A stretch of DNA of 64,000 nt from Burkholderiales bacterium RIFCSPLOWO2_02_FULL_57_36. GTDB taxonomy: Bacteria; Pseudomonadota; Gammaproteobacteria; Burkholderiales; Burkholderiaceae_D. The stretch's first letter is position 1. Every line of letters begins with the position of its first letter. A program made the translations under genes and the position numbers. The notes beneath the pieces are model-generated. The model saw only the letters and a program-made list of their open reading frames with translations. It was not told where the DNA came from and made no database searches. The stretch is from positions 58,290 through 122,289 of the forward strand of contig MESE01000099.1 in NCBI GenBank assembly GCA_001770855.1, written 5' to 3'. Of this stretch, positions 1-10,693 are shown piece after piece.

Positions 1-1247
1 CCAAAGGCGATCCGACGGCGCCGCTGCAGGCATTGATTGTTGACTCTTGGTTTGATAATTACGTCGGCGTCGTCATGCTGGTGCGGGTGATCAACGGAAC
101 CTTGCGTCCTAAGGAAAAAATCCTGTTGATGGCGACCGGATCGCAGCACTTGACGGAAAGCGTCGGTGTTTTCACGCCTAAATCGATTGCGCGCGATTCG
201 CTCTCCGCAGGCCAGGTGGGCTTTGTCATTGCCGGTATCAAGGAGTTGAAGGCAGCCCGAGTCGGCGATACCGTTACTTTTGCAGCAAAGCCCGCCGCAG
301 AGCCGCTGCCCGGCTTTAAGGAAGTGCAGCCGCAGGTTTTTGCCGGATTATTCCCGGTGGAGGCAAACCAGTACGATGCGTTGCGCGACTCGCTCGAAAA
401 ATTGAAGTTGAACGACGCCGCGCTGCAATATGAGCCGGAAGTCTCCCAGGCTTTGGGGTTTGGATTTCGTTGCGGATTTCTCGGATTGCTGCATATGGAA
501 ATTGTGCAGGAACGGCTTGAGCGCGAGTTCGATATGGACTTGATCACAACTGCGCCTACGGTCATCTACGAGGTGGTGCTGCGGGATGGGACGATCCTGA
601 TGGTTGATAATCCTTCCAAGATGCCCGATCCTTCCAAGATCGAAGAAATTCGCGAGCCGATTGTGACAGTGAATCTGTACATGCCGCAAGAATATGTCGG
701 CTCCGTCATCACCTTGTGCACCCAGAAACGCGGTATGCAAATCAATATGAGCTATCACGGGAAGCAGGTGCAATTGGTCTATGAAATGCCGATGGCCGAG
801 ATCGTACTCGATTTTTTCGACAAATTGAAATCGACCTCGCGCGGCTATGCGTCGATGGATTACGAGTTCAAGGAATACCGGGCGGCCGACGTGGTGAAAG
901 TCGACATGCTGATCAATAGTGAGAAAGTCGATGCGCTTGCGATCATCGTGCATCGCGCCAATAGCCAATATCGCGGTCGTGCGGTGGCCAGCAAGATGCG
1001 CGAACTGATTCCGCGCCAGATGTTCGATGTCGCGATTCAGGCAGCAATCGGCGCCAACATTATTTCCCGTGAAAACGTAAAGGCCTTGCGGAAGAACGTG
1101 CTGGCTAAATGTTACGGCGGCGATATCAGCCGCAAGAGGAAATTGCTGGAAAAGCAGAAAGCCGGCAAAAAGAGAATGAAGCAAGTCGGTTCGGTCGAAA
1201 TTCCGCAGGAAGCTTTCTTGGCAATTTTACAAGTGGATGAAAAATGA
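1..1247 (+). CDS. lepA: Elongation factor 4 (LepA), 3' part
   Basis: Ribosome-associated translational GTPase that acts on stalled or mistranslocated elongation complexes and in 30S biogenesis. The reading frame is open from base 3 ([20 protein letters not shown]), so the start lies off the window. About 414 codons remain of a usual ~600; the G domain is missing and the beta-barrel domain, the EF-G-like domains III and V and the LepA-specific C-terminal domain ([19 protein letters not shown], then a Lys/Arg-rich stretch) are present. The stop codon overlaps the lepB start as ATGA, which indicates translational coupling; lepA-lepB is the standard proteobacterial order. Identification is secure; only the 5' end is unseen. 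Confidence 0.98.
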   Translation, partial: KGDPTAPLQALIVDSWFDNYVGVVMLVRVINGTLRPKEKILLMATGSQHLTESVGVFTPKSIARDSLSAGQVGFVIAGIKELKAARVGDTVTFAAKPAAEPLPGFKEVQPQVFAGLFPVEANQYDALRDSLEKLKLNDAALQYEPEVSQALGFGFRCGFLGLLHMEIVQERLEREFDMDLITTAPTVIYEVVLRDGTILMVDNPSKMPDPSKIEEIREPIVTVNLYMPQEYVGSVITLCTQKRGMQINMSYHGKQVQLVYEMPMAEIVLDFFDKLKSTSRGYASMDYEFKEYRAADVVKVDMLINSEKVDALAIIVHRANSQYRGRAVASKMRELIPRQMFDVAIQAAIGANIISRENVKALRKNVLAKCYGGDISRKRKLLEKQKAGKKRMKQVGSVEIPQEAFLAILQVDEK

Positions 1248-2167
1248 ATTTGCAGGCAATTTTAGGTAATTTTGCTTTAATACTGTTTGTCTTAACTGTC
1301 GCAACCGGCATCGTCTGGTTTCTGGATGTTTTTTATCTGGCCAGGCAAAGACGGGCCAAAGCCAATGCCGCATTGGCCGAGTTCGATGCGCGCAATGCGC
1401 GTTTGGCGGCTGAAGGCATCAAGGTCGACACCAACGGACGAACTGCGTTGGCAGCCGGCATTCTCCGGCAGCCGACATGGATTGAATATTCAGGTAGCTT
1501 TTTTCCAGTCATTGCATTGGTATTCTTTTTACGCTCATTCTTGTTTGAGCCGTTCAAGATACCATCCAGTTCCATGGTCCCGACCTTGCAGATTGGCGAC
1601 TTGATATTGGTGAACAAGTTTACTTATGGCATTCGTTTACCTGTCATTAACAAGAAAATTATCGATGTTAATGATCCTCAGCGCGGTGATGTTATGGTTT
1701 TCAAATACCCCAAGGATATTTCCCTTGATTACATCAAGCGTATAGTAGGGGTTCCCGGTGATAAAATAGATTATAGAAACAAGCGCTTAACGGTGAATGG
1801 TGAAGAGATTTCTTATGTGCGGCTTCCAGATTATCTGGATGAAGAGCATTTAAGTTATTTTCAGCAATACCAAGAGAATTTGACCGGGGTGGATCACAAG
1901 ATCCTGGTTGACGAACGCATTCCTCCGGGGGTGTCGGGCGCCGAAAACTTCCCTGGCCGGGAGCGATGCACTTATAGTACCGACGGATTTACCTGCACTG
2001 TCCCTGCTGGACAATACTTTTTGATGGGGGATAATCGAGATAACAGCTTGGATAGCCGATATTGGGGTTTCGTACCGGAAGACTATATTGTCGGGAAAGC
2101 ATTTTATGTCTGGATGAATTTAAATAATTTCCCGACCAATTTGAAACGTATCGGCGGCTTTCAATAA
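1244..2167 (+). CDS. lepB: Signal peptidase I
   Basis: Inner membrane serine protease that removes signal peptides from secreted preproteins. 307 aa, near the usual length. Two membrane segments are visible (about residues 10-33 and 86-101). The catalytic serine sits in the PSSSMVPTL box (Ser110) and the general base lysine in [12 protein letters not shown] (Lys165). The C-terminal box [14 protein letters not shown] is intact. The start overlaps the lepA stop by 4 nt and is the only start giving the full first membrane helix. It is followed within 25 nt by the DUF4845 gene, so the block reads as one operon. Confidence 0.98.
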   Translation: MNLQAILGNFALILFVLTVATGIVWFLDVFYLARQRRAKANAALAEFDARNARLAAEGIKVDTNGRTALAAGILRQPTWIEYSGSFFPVIALVFFLRSFLFEPFKIPSSSMVPTLQIGDLILVNKFTYGIRLPVINKKIIDVNDPQRGDVMVFKYPKDISLDYIKRIVGVPGDKIDYRNKRLTVNGEEISYVRLPDYLDEEHLSYFQQYQENLTGVDHKILVDERIPPGVSGAENFPGRERCTYSTDGFTCTVPAGQYFLMGDNRDNSLDSRYWGFVPEDYIVGKAFYVWMNLNNFPTNLKRIGGFQ

Positions 2168-2191
2168 AACATGACATCAGGGAGCGAATCA

Positions 2192-2581
2192 ATGAAACTG
2201 CGGTCGAATATCAAGCAACAGGGTGTGTCGTTGACTGGATTGATTTTCGTTTTGGCTATTGTTGGGGTATTTGCGGTATTGGGATTGAAAGTGGTGCCAA
2301 CTGTTACTGAATATTTGTCAATTAGAAAGGCAATCGTCAGTGCTAAAGCGGCAGGAACGACCCCTGTAGAAATTCGAGCGGCGTTCGATAGACAAGCTGA
2401 CGTCGGCTATATTGATTCAATCAGCGGCAAGGATTTGGAACTTGTCAAAAATGGCGATACTTTCGATATAAGTTTCGCTTACCAGAAAAAAATCCCGCTG
2501 GTCGGCCCGGTCAGCCTGCTGATTGACTACGAAGATTCCACTGCTCCGAGGCGTCTAGGAAAAAAAAAGCAGGTCGAGTAA
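2192..2581 (+). CDS. DUF4845 family small membrane protein
   Basis: 129-aa protein with a single N-terminal membrane segment (about residues 13-33, QGVSLTGLIFVLAIVGVFAV), resembling a pilin-type N-terminus without a clear prepilin cleavage site. DUF4845 proteins are commonly found between lepB and rnc in Betaproteobacteria; their function is not established. I chose ATG 2192 rather than the in-frame ATG 2171 because GGGAG at 2180-2184 lies 7 nt upstream. It is in the lepB-rnc operon and could work in membrane protein processing, but that is only suggested by position. Confidence 0.85.
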   Translation: MKLRSNIKQQGVSLTGLIFVLAIVGVFAVLGLKVVPTVTEYLSIRKAIVSAKAAGTTPVEIRAAFDRQADVGYIDSISGKDLELVKNGDTFDISFAYQKKIPLVGPVSLLIDYEDSTAPRRLGKKKQVE

Positions 2582-2602
2582 CAGCCTGATCGATAAAACA
2601 AA

Positions 2603-3580
2603 ATGGATGTAATGTTATTGCAAACACGTCTAGGCCATACGTTCAAGGACACTGCATTGTTGCAGCAAGCCTTGACGCATCGCAGCCATAGCAGCTTGCA
2701 TAACGAAAGACTTGAATTCCTGGGCGACTCGATTCTGAATTGTGCAGTCGCGTCACTGTTATTCGATCGGTACAGCAAGATCGATGAAGGTGATTTGTCC
2801 CGTTTGCGCGCCAATCTGGTCAAGCAGCAATCGCTTTATGAAATCGCACAGCGGCTGGAGTTATCGCAGTTTCTCCGGTTAGGCGAGGGCGAGTTGAAAT
2901 CAGGCGGATTTCGACGCCCGTCGATTTTGGCGGATACGCTTGAGGCGCTGTTCGGCGCCATCTTTCTGGATGCGGGATTCAATGCGGCGCGGGATGTCAT
3001 TCGCGCGCTTTACATTCCGATTCTCGATACGGTCGATCCAAAAACGCTTGGCAAGGATGCCAAGACTCTATTGCAGGAATATTTGCAGGGGAAGAAAATC
3101 GCGTTGCCGCAATATAACGTTGTGGCGACACACGGTGCCGCACATAATCAGGAGTTCGAGATCGAGTGCCTGGTGCCCAAGCTGGAAATTCAAGTGTTCG
3201 GCACTGGCGGCAGTCGTCGCGCTGGCGAACAGGCAGCCGCCAAGCTGGCATTGGAAGCAGTGCAGACTGCGCTGGTTAAAACGCCGGCTACGGCACGCAA
3301 AAGCAAGCCTCGGACATCGCAGCTCAAGCTCGCGGGTATCGCAACTATTCAGCCTGATGCGCCAGTCGAACCGCCGCTTAAGCAATCAGCGAAATCCATT
3401 GCAAAAATCGACCCCGTGCCAGATTCGAAATCCGAATCCAGGCAAGAAGCAAAAAGCGGCGCAACGGTCGAACCCCTTAGCCGGGAAAAGTCAGAATCCA
3501 ACGCAGCGAGCGCTAAGGAAAGCGCCGTAGCCGATGAGCCCGGTACACCCTTTGTAGTCAACCAATCCAAGACCGCATGA
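2603..3580 (+). CDS. rnc: Ribonuclease III with long C-terminal extension
   Basis: Double-strand-specific endoribonuclease that processes rRNA precursors and some mRNAs. The signature [10 protein letters not shown] (residues 34-43) and the second acidic cluster with Asp111 and Glu114 are intact, and a dsRNA-binding domain spans about 152-222. At 325 aa it is about 100 residues longer than the usual ~225; the tail (225-325) is low complexity, rich in Lys, Ser, Pro, Ala and Glu, and has no recognisable domain. The stop overlaps the era start as ATGA. The function call is secure; the tail's role is unknown. Confidence 0.97.
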   Translation: MDVMLLQTRLGHTFKDTALLQQALTHRSHSSLHNERLEFLGDSILNCAVASLLFDRYSKIDEGDLSRLRANLVKQQSLYEIAQRLELSQFLRLGEGELKSGGFRRPSILADTLEALFGAIFLDAGFNAARDVIRALYIPILDTVDPKTLGKDAKTLLQEYLQGKKIALPQYNVVATHGAAHNQEFEIECLVPKLEIQVFGTGGSRRAGEQAAAKLALEAVQTALVKTPATARKSKPRTSQLKLAGIATIQPDAPVEPPLKQSAKSIAKIDPVPDSKSESRQEAKSGATVEPLSREKSESNAASAKESAVADEPGTPFVVNQSKTA

Positions 3581-4479
3581 CAGAATCCGCATCACCCACC
3601 GGCTTTCGGTGCGGGTATATCGCTATTGTAGGTCGCCCCAACGTTGGCAAATCAACGCTGATGAATGCGCTGATCGGTGCAAAAGTGAGTATTACTTCGC
3701 GCAAGGCGCAAACCACGCGGCATCGCATTACCGGAATTCAGACGACCGAGGATACGCAGTTCATCTATGTCGATACGCCTGGATTTCAGACCCGTCATTC
3801 CAATGCATTGAACAAGACGCTTAACCGCACGGTAACCAACACGCTTACGGCGTCGGATGTGATCTTGTTCATCATAGAGGCAGGTACATTCGGCCCGGCC
3901 GATCAGCAGGTGCTGGACCTGATTCCTAAAGACGTACCGTGCATCCTGGTGATCAACAAGTCGGACCGGGTAAAGGACAAGGCCGTGCTGATGCCATTTG
4001 CGCAGCAAATCGCCTCCAAGCATTCGTTCAGCGCAGTAGTGCCGGTTTCCGCCAAACTGCATTTTCAACTGGATCATCTGCAAAGCGAAATTCGCGATCG
4101 CCTCTCTGAAAATGCACCAATTTTCGGCGAAGACGATATTACGGACCGAAGCGAGAAATTTCTGGCTGCCGAGATCGTGCGTGAAAAAGTGTTTCGCTTT
4201 GTTGGCGAAGAGTTGCCGTATACCAGTACCGTGCTGATAGAGAAATTCGAGCAAGAAGGTAATTTGCGACGTGTATTTGCCGCGATTCTGGTGCAGCGCG
4301 ATACCCACAAATCGATGGTGATCGGTCAAAAGGGCGCTCGGCTGAAGGATATTTCCACGCAAGCGCGGCTCGACATGGAAAAGCTGTTTGGCGGCCCGGT
4401 ATATCTCGAAGTCTGGGTCAAGGTGAAGTCCGGGTGGGCCGATAATGAAGCCGGATTACGCGCATACGGATACGAATAA
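3577..4479 (+). CDS. era: GTPase Era
   Basis: Essential GTPase that binds 16S rRNA near its 3' end and assists 30S maturation. 300 aa, usual length. G1 GRPNVGKST (19-27), G3 DTPG (66-69) and G4 NKSD (127-130) are present, followed by a type II KH domain with the GQKG loop at 250-253. It is translationally coupled to rnc by a 4-nt overlap, the common rnc-era arrangement. Its last 35 nt overlap the longest possible recO reading frame. Confidence 0.98.
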   Translation: MTESASPTGFRCGYIAIVGRPNVGKSTLMNALIGAKVSITSRKAQTTRHRITGIQTTEDTQFIYVDTPGFQTRHSNALNKTLNRTVTNTLTASDVILFIIEAGTFGPADQQVLDLIPKDVPCILVINKSDRVKDKAVLMPFAQQIASKHSFSAVVPVSAKLHFQLDHLQSEIRDRLSENAPIFGEDDITDRSEKFLAAEIVREKVFRFVGEELPYTSTVLIEKFEQEGNLRRVFAAILVQRDTHKSMVIGQKGARLKDISTQARLDMEKLFGGPVYLEVWVKVKSGWADNEAGLRAYGYE

Positions 4480-5392
4480 ACTGTCCCATACGATGGACCT
4501 TATTCCCTCCGACATGAAATCCGGTCCGAAGGCTTTGGCATCTGCATCAGGAATGTCTGGGTTAAACGGCGAAAAGAATGCTGACCCGGATATTGCCTTT
4601 GAACATCAAGAGCACGGGATGGACGATCCCTCGTTTTCCGGCGTGACTTCAACAGTCAAACGCGCGAAGTTTTCCGGTAAAGAAAACAAAGTCAGCGACC
4701 AGCCCGGCTTCGTGCTCCACAGCTATCCGTACAAAGAAACCAGTCTGATCGTTGATATATTCACGCGCGACTACGGGCGCATTGCGTTGATTGCCAAAGG
4801 CGCCAAACGGCCACATTCAAAATTGCGCGGCGTGCTGCAGACATTTCAACCTTTATCGATCAGTTGGAGCGGAAAATCCGAAATCCGTACGCTGGTGGCC
4901 GCGGAATGGGTAGGCGGACTGCTGCCGTTGGAGCGGTCCGCGCTTTTATGCGGTTTTTATCTCAACGAACTATTGGTCAAATTTCTCGCGCGTGACGATG
5001 CGCATTCGAGGCTGTTCGATCATTATGTCGCAACGCTGAACCAGCTTGCTCATAATGAGCCGCCGATCATCGTATTGCGCAAATTTGAATTGGCCTTGCT
5101 GAAGGAAACGGGGTTCGCCGGCGACCTGGCCATCAGTACAACGACGGCCGAGCCGGTCGAGCCCGACCGGATTTATGTGGTCGACCCGGAACGCGGTCCG
5201 CGTCATGCGCAAACAGCTGACATGTGGCCCCGGGTTTCCGGGAAAACCCTGCTCGACATGGAACGTGAAAACTACGCAGACGCGACAACTCAGATGCAGA
5301 GCAAATTTTTAATGCGCTTCCTGCTTGCGCATCATTTGGGCGGCACATCGCTCAACACCAGGCAGATTCTGATAGATTTGATGCAATTATAA
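4445..5392 (+). CDS. recO: DNA repair protein RecO
   Basis: Recombination mediator that works with RecF and RecR to load RecA onto SSB-coated single-stranded DNA. The OB fold begins at about residue 86 ([20 protein letters not shown]) and the helical domain follows. The longest frame gives 315 aa, about 75 more than E. coli RecO, because of an N-terminal stretch with no domain. In-frame ATGs at 4493, 4514, 4553 and 4619 are alternative starts; none has a strong ribosome binding site, so the true start is uncertain. The gene lies in the usual era-recO-pdxJ order. Confidence 0.93.
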   Translation: MKPDYAHTDTNKLSHTMDLIPSDMKSGPKALASASGMSGLNGEKNADPDIAFEHQEHGMDDPSFSGVTSTVKRAKFSGKENKVSDQPGFVLHSYPYKETSLIVDIFTRDYGRIALIAKGAKRPHSKLRGVLQTFQPLSISWSGKSEIRTLVAAEWVGGLLPLERSALLCGFYLNELLVKFLARDDAHSRLFDHYVATLNQLAHNEPPIIVLRKFELALLKETGFAGDLAISTTTAEPVEPDRIYVVDPERGPRHAQTADMWPRVSGKTLLDMERENYADATTQMQSKFLMRFLLAHHLGGTSLNTRQILIDLMQL

Positions 5393-5426
5393 AATCCGGA
5401 CCAGAACACCTTTACTGTAAACGCAA

Positions 5427-6194
5427 ATGAGTTTTTTACAACCGCATAACCAGCTCATCGATTTGGGCGTCAACATCGATCATGTCGCGACATTGCGCAA
5501 TGCCCGCGGGACTCCGTATCCGGACCCGTTACAGGCGGCCTTGACAGCCGAAGAGGCCGGAGCCGACGCGATCACGCTGCATTTGCGCGAGGACCGCCGC
5601 CACATCCGCGACGCCGACGTAGAATCCATTCGGCCTCGGTTGCGCACGCGGATGAATCTGGAGTCCGCCGTCACATCCGAAATGATCGACTTTTCCTGCA
5701 GTATCAAACCGCAAGACGTATGTCTTGTTCCAGAAAGGCGTGCGGAGATTACGACCGAAGGTGGGCTCGATGTCGTCAAATATTTTTCCGAGGTGCGCGC
5801 AGCGGTAAGACAATTGCAAGCCGAGGGCATCCGCGTGAGCTTGTTCATCGATGCCGATGCCGCGCAAATCCGGGCTTCGGCCGAATCCGGGGCGACCGTG
5901 ATCGAACTTCACACGGGTCGCTATGCGGACGCGCAAGATATGGGCATGCAGCAAAAAGAGTTGGCGCGAATTGCGCAGGGAGTCCAGGTCGGATTGAAGC
6001 TGGGGCTTAAGGTCAACGCGGGCCATGGCTTGCACTACACGAATGTACAGCCGATCGCCGCACTTACCGGCATCGCCGAACTAAATATCGGCCACGCGAT
6101 TGTCGCGCATGCAGTGTTTGCCGGCTGGCAGAATGCCGTGCGTGAAATGAAGGCCATCATGATGAGCGCGCGCTTGGCGGCCTTGAAAAAATGA
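5427..6194 (+). CDS. pdxJ: Pyridoxine 5'-phosphate synthase
   Basis: Condenses 1-deoxyxylulose 5-phosphate with 3-amino-2-oxopropyl phosphate to pyridoxine 5'-phosphate, the last ring-forming step of DXP-dependent vitamin B6 synthesis. 255 aa TIM barrel. The N-terminal signature [14 protein letters not shown] (14-27) and the [10 protein letters not shown] loop carrying active-site residues are intact. Its stop overlaps the acpS start (ATGA at 6191), the same pdxJ-acpS pairing seen in E. coli. Confidence 0.98.
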   Translation: MSFLQPHNQLIDLGVNIDHVATLRNARGTPYPDPLQAALTAEEAGADAITLHLREDRRHIRDADVESIRPRLRTRMNLESAVTSEMIDFSCSIKPQDVCLVPERRAEITTEGGLDVVKYFSEVRAAVRQLQAEGIRVSLFIDADAAQIRASAESGATVIELHTGRYADAQDMGMQQKELARIAQGVQVGLKLGLKVNAGHGLHYTNVQPIAALTGIAELNIGHAIVAHAVFAGWQNAVREMKAIMMSARLAALKK

Positions 6195-6595
6195 TCTTTG
6201 GAATCGGTACCGATATTATCCAGATTCCCCGGATTGAGGCGGCGCTTGCTCGCAATGGCGAGCGCTTTGCCGAGAAAATTCTCGGTCCGGAAGAACTGGA
6301 AAAATACCGGCGCCGCAAATTCAAGGTGGAAGCCCGCGGAATTCGTTTTCTCGCTACGCGCTTCGCTGCGAAGGAAGCGTTTTCAAAAGCAATCGGTTTG
6401 GGGATGCATATGCCCATGACCTGGCGTGCAATGCAAGTACTGAATGTCACCAGCGGAAAGCCTGTTGCCGTAACCAGCGGCGCGCTAAAAGAATTCATGG
6501 ATTTGCACGGCTTGACCGCGCAAGTGTCGATTACCGATGAAGTAGAGTATGCGGTTGCTTTCGTGATCGTAGAGAAGAACCAACATCAAGAATGA
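6191..6595 (+). CDS. acpS: Holo-[acyl-carrier-protein] synthase
   Basis: Transfers 4'-phosphopantetheine from CoA to apo-ACP, activating fatty acid synthesis. 134 aa, typical of the short trimeric AcpS type. Mg2+-binding residues Asp8 ([13 protein letters not shown]) and Glu62 ([13 protein letters not shown]) are present. It overlaps both neighbours by 4 nt (pdxJ upstream, nagZ downstream), so all three are probably cotranslated. Confidence 0.97.
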   Translation: MIFGIGTDIIQIPRIEAALARNGERFAEKILGPEELEKYRRRKFKVEARGIRFLATRFAAKEAFSKAIGLGMHMPMTWRAMQVLNVTSGKPVAVTSGALKEFMDLHGLTAQVSITDEVEYAVAFVIVEKNQHQE

Positions 6596-7644
6596 ATAAC
6601 ATGAAAAACTCCGACCACAATCTTGGCCCGGTCATGCTTGACGTGGCGGGCACCGCACTGACTATCGACGACATCCGTCGCATCCAGCATCCGCTTACGG
6701 GCGGCGTGATTTTATTCGCGCGCAATTATGAAAACCGAGCACAATTGACTGCATTGACCACGGCAATTCACGCGGTGCGTCCTGGGGTGCTGATTGCGGT
6801 AGACCATGAGGGCGGGCGCGTGCAACGCTTCAAAACGGACGGCTTCACCAAACTCCCCGCAATGCGCAAGCTTGGCGAGTTATGGGATCGCGATGTACTG
6901 GGGGCGGCGAGAGCGGCGACCGACGTCGGCTTCGTTCTGGGCGCGGAACTGCGCGCATGCGGCGTCGATCTGTCGTTTACGCCGGTGCTCGATCTCGATT
7001 ATGGCGAGTCAGGCGTGATTGGCGATCGCGCATTCCATCGTGACGCACGGGTGGTGACGTTGCTGGCGAAAAGCCTGAACCATGGGCTGGCATTGGCCGG
7101 AATGGCCAATTGCGGAAAGCATTTTCCGGGGCACGGCTTCGTCAAGGCTGACTCGCATGTTGCGATTCCGGTCGATGAACGCGCTTTGAAGGAAATTCTG
7201 GCCGAAGATGCCGCACCCTACGAATGGCTGGGCATGAGCCTGTCAGGCGTGATGCCGGCACATGTAATTTATCCCAAAGTCGATAAGCATCCGGCGGGAT
7301 TTTCGAAAAAATGGCTCTCGATGCTGCGCAAGGATTTCGGATTTGAAGGCGTCATTTTCAGCGATGATCTCAGCATGGAGGGCGCAAGTGTCGCAGGTAC
7401 CGTAATCGATGGCGCGAACGCGGCTCTAAATGCGGGTTGCGATATGGTGCTCATCTGCAATTCTCCGGATAAGGCCGATCAACTGCTTGATGGCCTGAAT
7501 CCGGTGGCAATGACTGCCCATCTTGAAATATCTGCGGTCAGAATTGCATCGTTGGTTCCGCAAACAACTTCATCGACCTGGCATGAATTGCAGCAGAATT
7601 CACGCTATCGCTCCGCAAAACGTGTGGCGCAATCGTTGACGTGA
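6592..7644 (+). CDS. nagZ: Beta-N-acetylhexosaminidase NagZ
   Basis: Cytoplasmic family GH3 enzyme that removes N-acetylglucosamine from anhydromuropeptides during peptidoglycan recycling; its product influences AmpR-type beta-lactamase induction where that system exists. 350 aa. The motif KHFPGHG (176-182), the catalytic Asp187/His189 pair (ADSH) and the nucleophile Asp258 in FSDDLSMEG are visible. The start overlaps acpS by 4 nt; an in-frame ATG three codons later (6601) is also possible. Confidence 0.97.
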   Translation: MNNMKNSDHNLGPVMLDVAGTALTIDDIRRIQHPLTGGVILFARNYENRAQLTALTTAIHAVRPGVLIAVDHEGGRVQRFKTDGFTKLPAMRKLGELWDRDVLGAARAATDVGFVLGAELRACGVDLSFTPVLDLDYGESGVIGDRAFHRDARVVTLLAKSLNHGLALAGMANCGKHFPGHGFVKADSHVAIPVDERALKEILAEDAAPYEWLGMSLSGVMPAHVIYPKVDKHPAGFSKKWLSMLRKDFGFEGVIFSDDLSMEGASVAGTVIDGANAALNAGCDMVLICNSPDKADQLLDGLNPVAMTAHLEISAVRIASLVPQTTSSTWHELQQNSRYRSAKRVAQSLT

Positions 7645-7700
7645 ACTTCACGATTTAGCCAGATGTTTAACTGAGTAAATTTATTGATCCGGTTTCTGTA

Positions 7701-9557
7701 ATGACTGAACCCGCTGCACCTGATGCTCGTACGGTGGTTCTGGAGACCGTCGCCAAACTTCCCCATCTGCCGGGCGTGTACCGCTATTTCGACGCGGACA
7801 ATAATTTACTGTATGTAGGCAAGGCACGCGACCTGAAGAAGCGCGTGTCGAGTTATTTTCAAAAAACCTTCGCCAGTCCACGCACGGCAATGATGGTAGA
7901 GCGCATAGCGCGCCTTGAAACCACAGTGACGCGCAGTGAAGCTGAAGCGCTGCTGCTTGAAAACAATCTCATAAAAACGCTGCAGCCGCGTTTCAATATT
8001 CTTTTCCGGGATGACAAATCCTATCCATACCTGAAGATCACCGGCCAGGAGTTTCCGCGGATCGCCTATTATCGCGGCGCGGTGGATAAGAAAAATCAGT
8101 ACTTCGGTCCTTTCCCAAGCGCATGGGCGGTCAAGGAGTCGATGCAGATCCTCCAAAAGGTTTTTTTATTGCGGACTTGTGAAGACTCCGTGTTTGCCAA
8201 TCGTACGCGGCCTTGCCTGCTGCATCAGATTCAGCGTTGCAGCGCGCCATGCGTCAATGCGATCGCCAAAGAGGATTATCTGGCCGACGTCGAAAATGCG
8301 GCGAAGTTTTTGCGCGGCCGACAGACGGAAGTGCTGGAAGCGCTGGAAGCAAAGATGCACGGTTTTGCGGCTGATCTGAAATTCGAGCAAGCCGCTTCCG
8401 TACGTAATCAGATCACGGCGCTTTCGCGTGTATTGCATCAGCAGACCATGGAAACCGGCGGAGACGCCGACATCGATATCATTGCGGTGATCGTGCGCGG
8501 CGGGCGCGCCTGCGTTAATCTTGCGATGGTGAGAGGCGGCCGGCATCTCGGCGATCGTGCCTACTTCCCGGTCCATGTGGACGGCGCATTGACGGTAGCC
8601 GACGACACGATCGAAGTGGAAGTTTTGAAGGCATTCATTGCGCAGCACTACATCGATAAATTCATCCCCGGTACGCTTATCCTGAATGTTGAATTCGATG
8701 AGCCTGAGCTGATGCTCGCATTGATGGAGCAATGCGGCCACCGCACCAATCTGGTATTTCAGCCCCAGGGGCAGCGCCGCCAGTGGCTGGAAATGGCGCA
8801 TAAGGGAGCGGAAATTTCGCTGGCCCGGCTATTGTCTGAACAAGGTTCCCAGCAGGCCAGAACGCGCGCATTGATCGATACGCTTGGCATTGATATCGAA
8901 GACATCGACACGCTTCGGATTGAGTGCTTCGACATCAGCCATACGCAAGGCGAGGCGACACAGGCGTCCTGCGTCGTATTCCATCACCACGCGATGCAAA
9001 ATGCCGAATATCGCCGATACAACATTAGCGATATCACCCCCGGCGACGATTATGCGGCGATGCGCCAGGTGTTGATGAGGCGCTATGAAAAAGTCGCCAA
9101 CGGAGATGGTGTGATGCCGGACATCGTCTTGATCGACGGCGGAAAAGGACAGGTGGAAATGGCCCGGCAAGTGTTTGTCGAACTTGGTCTCGACATTACG
9201 CTGATTGTCGGCGTCGCAAAAGGAGAGGGCCGCAAAGTCGGATTGGAGAGTTTGGTCTTCGCCGACGATCGTCCCGCACTGGAATTGGGCAAGGACTCGG
9301 CAGCCTTGATGCTGATTGCGCAGATTCGCGACGAAGCGCACCGCTTCGCGATTACCGGAATGCGCGCCAAGCGGGCGAAATCGCGGCAGACGTCACGCCT
9401 TGAAGAGATTGAAGGGATCGGTGCCAAGCGGCGTCAGAAACTGCTGGCGCGCTTTGGCGGGCTGCGCGGAGTGGCGGATGCCAGCGTAGACGATCTCGCT
9501 TCGGTGGAGGGAATTTCTCGGCAATTGGCAGAAGACATTTATAAACAATTGCATTAA
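7701..9557 (+). CDS. uvrC: Excinuclease ABC subunit C
   Basis: Nuclease of UvrABC nucleotide excision repair that makes both incisions around the lesion. 618 aa. GIY-YIG domain at the N-terminus (LPGVYRYF and [10 protein letters not shown], about 22-46), UVR domain that contacts UvrB (about 207-242), RNase H-like UvrC domain in the middle and a C-terminal helix-hairpin-helix ([18 protein letters not shown]). Cysteines 160, 172, 180 and 184 form the pattern reported to hold an iron-sulfur cluster in E. coli UvrC. It lies 56 nt after nagZ and continues the same operon direction. Confidence 0.98.
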   Translation: MTEPAAPDARTVVLETVAKLPHLPGVYRYFDADNNLLYVGKARDLKKRVSSYFQKTFASPRTAMMVERIARLETTVTRSEAEALLLENNLIKTLQPRFNILFRDDKSYPYLKITGQEFPRIAYYRGAVDKKNQYFGPFPSAWAVKESMQILQKVFLLRTCEDSVFANRTRPCLLHQIQRCSAPCVNAIAKEDYLADVENAAKFLRGRQTEVLEALEAKMHGFAADLKFEQAASVRNQITALSRVLHQQTMETGGDADIDIIAVIVRGGRACVNLAMVRGGRHLGDRAYFPVHVDGALTVADDTIEVEVLKAFIAQHYIDKFIPGTLILNVEFDEPELMLALMEQCGHRTNLVFQPQGQRRQWLEMAHKGAEISLARLLSEQGSQQARTRALIDTLGIDIEDIDTLRIECFDISHTQGEATQASCVVFHHHAMQNAEYRRYNISDITPGDDYAAMRQVLMRRYEKVANGDGVMPDIVLIDGGKGQVEMARQVFVELGLDITLIVGVAKGEGRKVGLESLVFADDRPALELGKDSAALMLIAQIRDEAHRFAITGMRAKRAKSRQTSRLEEIEGIGAKRRQKLLARFGGLRGVADASVDDLASVEGISRQLAEDIYKQLH

Positions 9558-9618
9558 ATTAAGCTCATAATTGCGTTTTTGCGATTCAAGCGCCATCTCC
9601 TCGATAAAAGCTTAATTT

Positions 9619-10203
9619 ATGCCGTTTAATATTCCTATCCTGCTTACCTGGTTACGCGTCGCGCTGATTCCATTGGTAGTGGGCGTGTTCTATCTACCAG
9701 ACACTTGGCTTTCGCCGTTTGAAAAAGGCGTGGCATCGACCGCCATTTTCATTGTCGCCGCGCTCACCGATTGGTTTGACGGTTTCCTTGCACGGCGCTG
9801 GAATGAGACATCCGCTTTTGGCGCCTTCCTCGACCCGGTCGCCGACAAGTTGATGGTCGCGGGCGCGTTGCTGGTGCTGGTGTACCTGGACCGGGCCAAT
9901 GCAATGGTCGCATTCGTCATCATCGGGCGGGAAATTGCGATCTCCGCATTGCGTGAATGGATGGCGCAGATTGGCGCATCGAAATCGGTAGCCGTCAGCT
10001 CGATTGGAAAAATAAAGACGATCGCGCAGATGGTGGCGATCCCGATGCTGCTCTATTACGGCACACTGTTCGATGTTATCGACACGCGTATTTGGGGGCA
10101 ATGGTTGCTGGGTATTGCCGCTGTCCTGACGGTATGGTCGATGTTTTATTATCTGCGCAAAGCATGGCCGTTGATCAAGGCGACTGCGGGCCATTTGCCT
10201 TGA
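9619..10203 (+). CDS. pgsA: CDP-diacylglycerol-glycerol-3-phosphate phosphatidyltransferase
   Basis: Integral inner membrane enzyme making phosphatidylglycerol phosphate, the committed step to phosphatidylglycerol and cardiolipin. 194 aa with several hydrophobic helices. The CDP-alcohol phosphotransferase signature is complete: Asp54, Gly55, Ala58, Arg59, Gly68, Asp72, Asp76. It follows uvrC by 61 nt, the conserved uvrC-pgsA order, and is followed directly by a tRNA promoter. Confidence 0.97.
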   Translation: MPFNIPILLTWLRVALIPLVVGVFYLPDTWLSPFEKGVASTAIFIVAALTDWFDGFLARRWNETSAFGAFLDPVADKLMVAGALLVLVYLDRANAMVAFVIIGREIAISALREWMAQIGASKSVAVSSIGKIKTIAQMVAIPMLLYYGTLFDVIDTRIWGQWLLGIAAVLTVWSMFYYLRKAWPLIKATAGHLP

Positions 10204-10221
10204 TTGAAGTGCTCCGATTGC

Positions 10222-10249
10222 TTGACAACGATACGGAATCGTCTATAAT
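10222..10249 (+). promoter_or_regulatory. Sigma70 promoter of the tRNA-Gly gene
   Basis: A consensus -35 (TTGACA, 10222-10227) and a consensus -10 (TATAAT, 10244-10249) are separated by 16 nt and lie 17 nt before the tRNA-Gly gene. This is one of the best matches to a housekeeping promoter in the window and suits a stable RNA gene. Confidence 0.88.
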
Positions 10250-10266
10250 TGCGCTTCTTCATTGAT

Positions 10267-10342
10267 GCGGGAGTAGCTCAGTTGGTAGAGCGCAACCTTG
10301 CCAAGGTTGAGGTCGAGAGTTCGAGACTCTTCTCCCGCTCCA
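10267..10342 (+). tRNA. tRNA-Gly (GCC)
   Basis: 76-nt cloverleaf. The acceptor stem GCGGGAG pairs with CTCCCGC, the D arm is GCTC...GAGC, the anticodon stem CAACC/GGTTG encloses TTGCCAA with anticodon GCC, the T loop is TTCGAGA, and CCA is encoded. It is the first of three tRNA genes in 430 bp, each with its own spacer, and is followed by a terminator. Confidence 0.97.
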
Positions 10343-10353
10343 GTATTCGAAAA

Positions 10354-10381
10354 AGGGAAGCTCACAAGGCTTCCTTTTTTT
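10354..10381 (+). terminator. Rho-independent terminator after tRNA-Gly
   Basis: Stem GGAAGC / GCTTCC around a 7-nt loop, followed by a run of T. It separates tRNA-Gly from tRNA-Cys, so the two are probably transcribed separately. Confidence 0.85.
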
Positions 10382-10468
10382 ATTGATAGAATACCGTTTC
10401 GTCTGATCTTCGCGATGGGATTTTTCAAGCAGCACAGTTTTGATTTCGCGGTTACAATACGCACCCGT

Positions 10469-10542
10469 GGCGGGGTAGCAAAGTGGTTATGCAGCGGCCT
10501 GCAAAGCCGTTTACGCCGGTTCGATCCCGACCCCCGCCTCCA
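10469..10542 (+). tRNA. tRNA-Cys (GCA)
   Basis: 74-nt cloverleaf with acceptor stem GGCGGGG / CCCCGCC, anticodon loop centred on GCA (CCTGCAAAG), T loop TTCGATC and encoded CCA. A possible -10 (TACAAT, 10453-10458) lies just upstream. Confidence 0.97.
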
Positions 10543-10550
10543 AATTTTAA

Positions 10551-10574
10551 AAAGCGCCGAGGCGCTTTTTTTTT
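10551..10574 (+). terminator. Rho-independent terminator after tRNA-Cys
   Basis: Perfect stem AGCGCC / GGCGCT with a 2-nt centre, flanked by A and T runs (nine T). Confidence 0.87.
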
Positions 10575-10600
10575 GCTGTCTTGTTTTAAAATCGCACTAT

Positions 10601-10693
10601 GCCCGAGTGGTGAAATTGGTAGACACAGCGGACTTAAAATCCGCCGCTACCCTGAAAAGGGGCGTACCGGTTCGATTCCGGTCTCGGGCACCA
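10601..10693 (+). tRNA. tRNA-Leu (UAA)
   Basis: Class II tRNA, 93 nt with CCA. Acceptor stem GCCCGAG / CTCGGGC, anticodon stem GCGGA/TCCGC enclosing CTTAAAA (anticodon TAA), a 21-nt variable region with the internal hairpin CGCTACCCTGAAAAGGGGCG, and T arm ACCGG-TTCGATT-CCGGT. The variable arm is at the long end for tRNA-Leu. Confidence 0.95.

Noticed and set aside
348..1184. 278-codon minus-strand frame opposite lepA
   Set aside because: Shadow frame of a conserved gene; histidine-rich composition typical of antisense frames, and no independent support.
8166..8801. 211-codon minus-strand frame opposite uvrC
   Set aside because: Antisense shadow of the well-conserved uvrC coding region.
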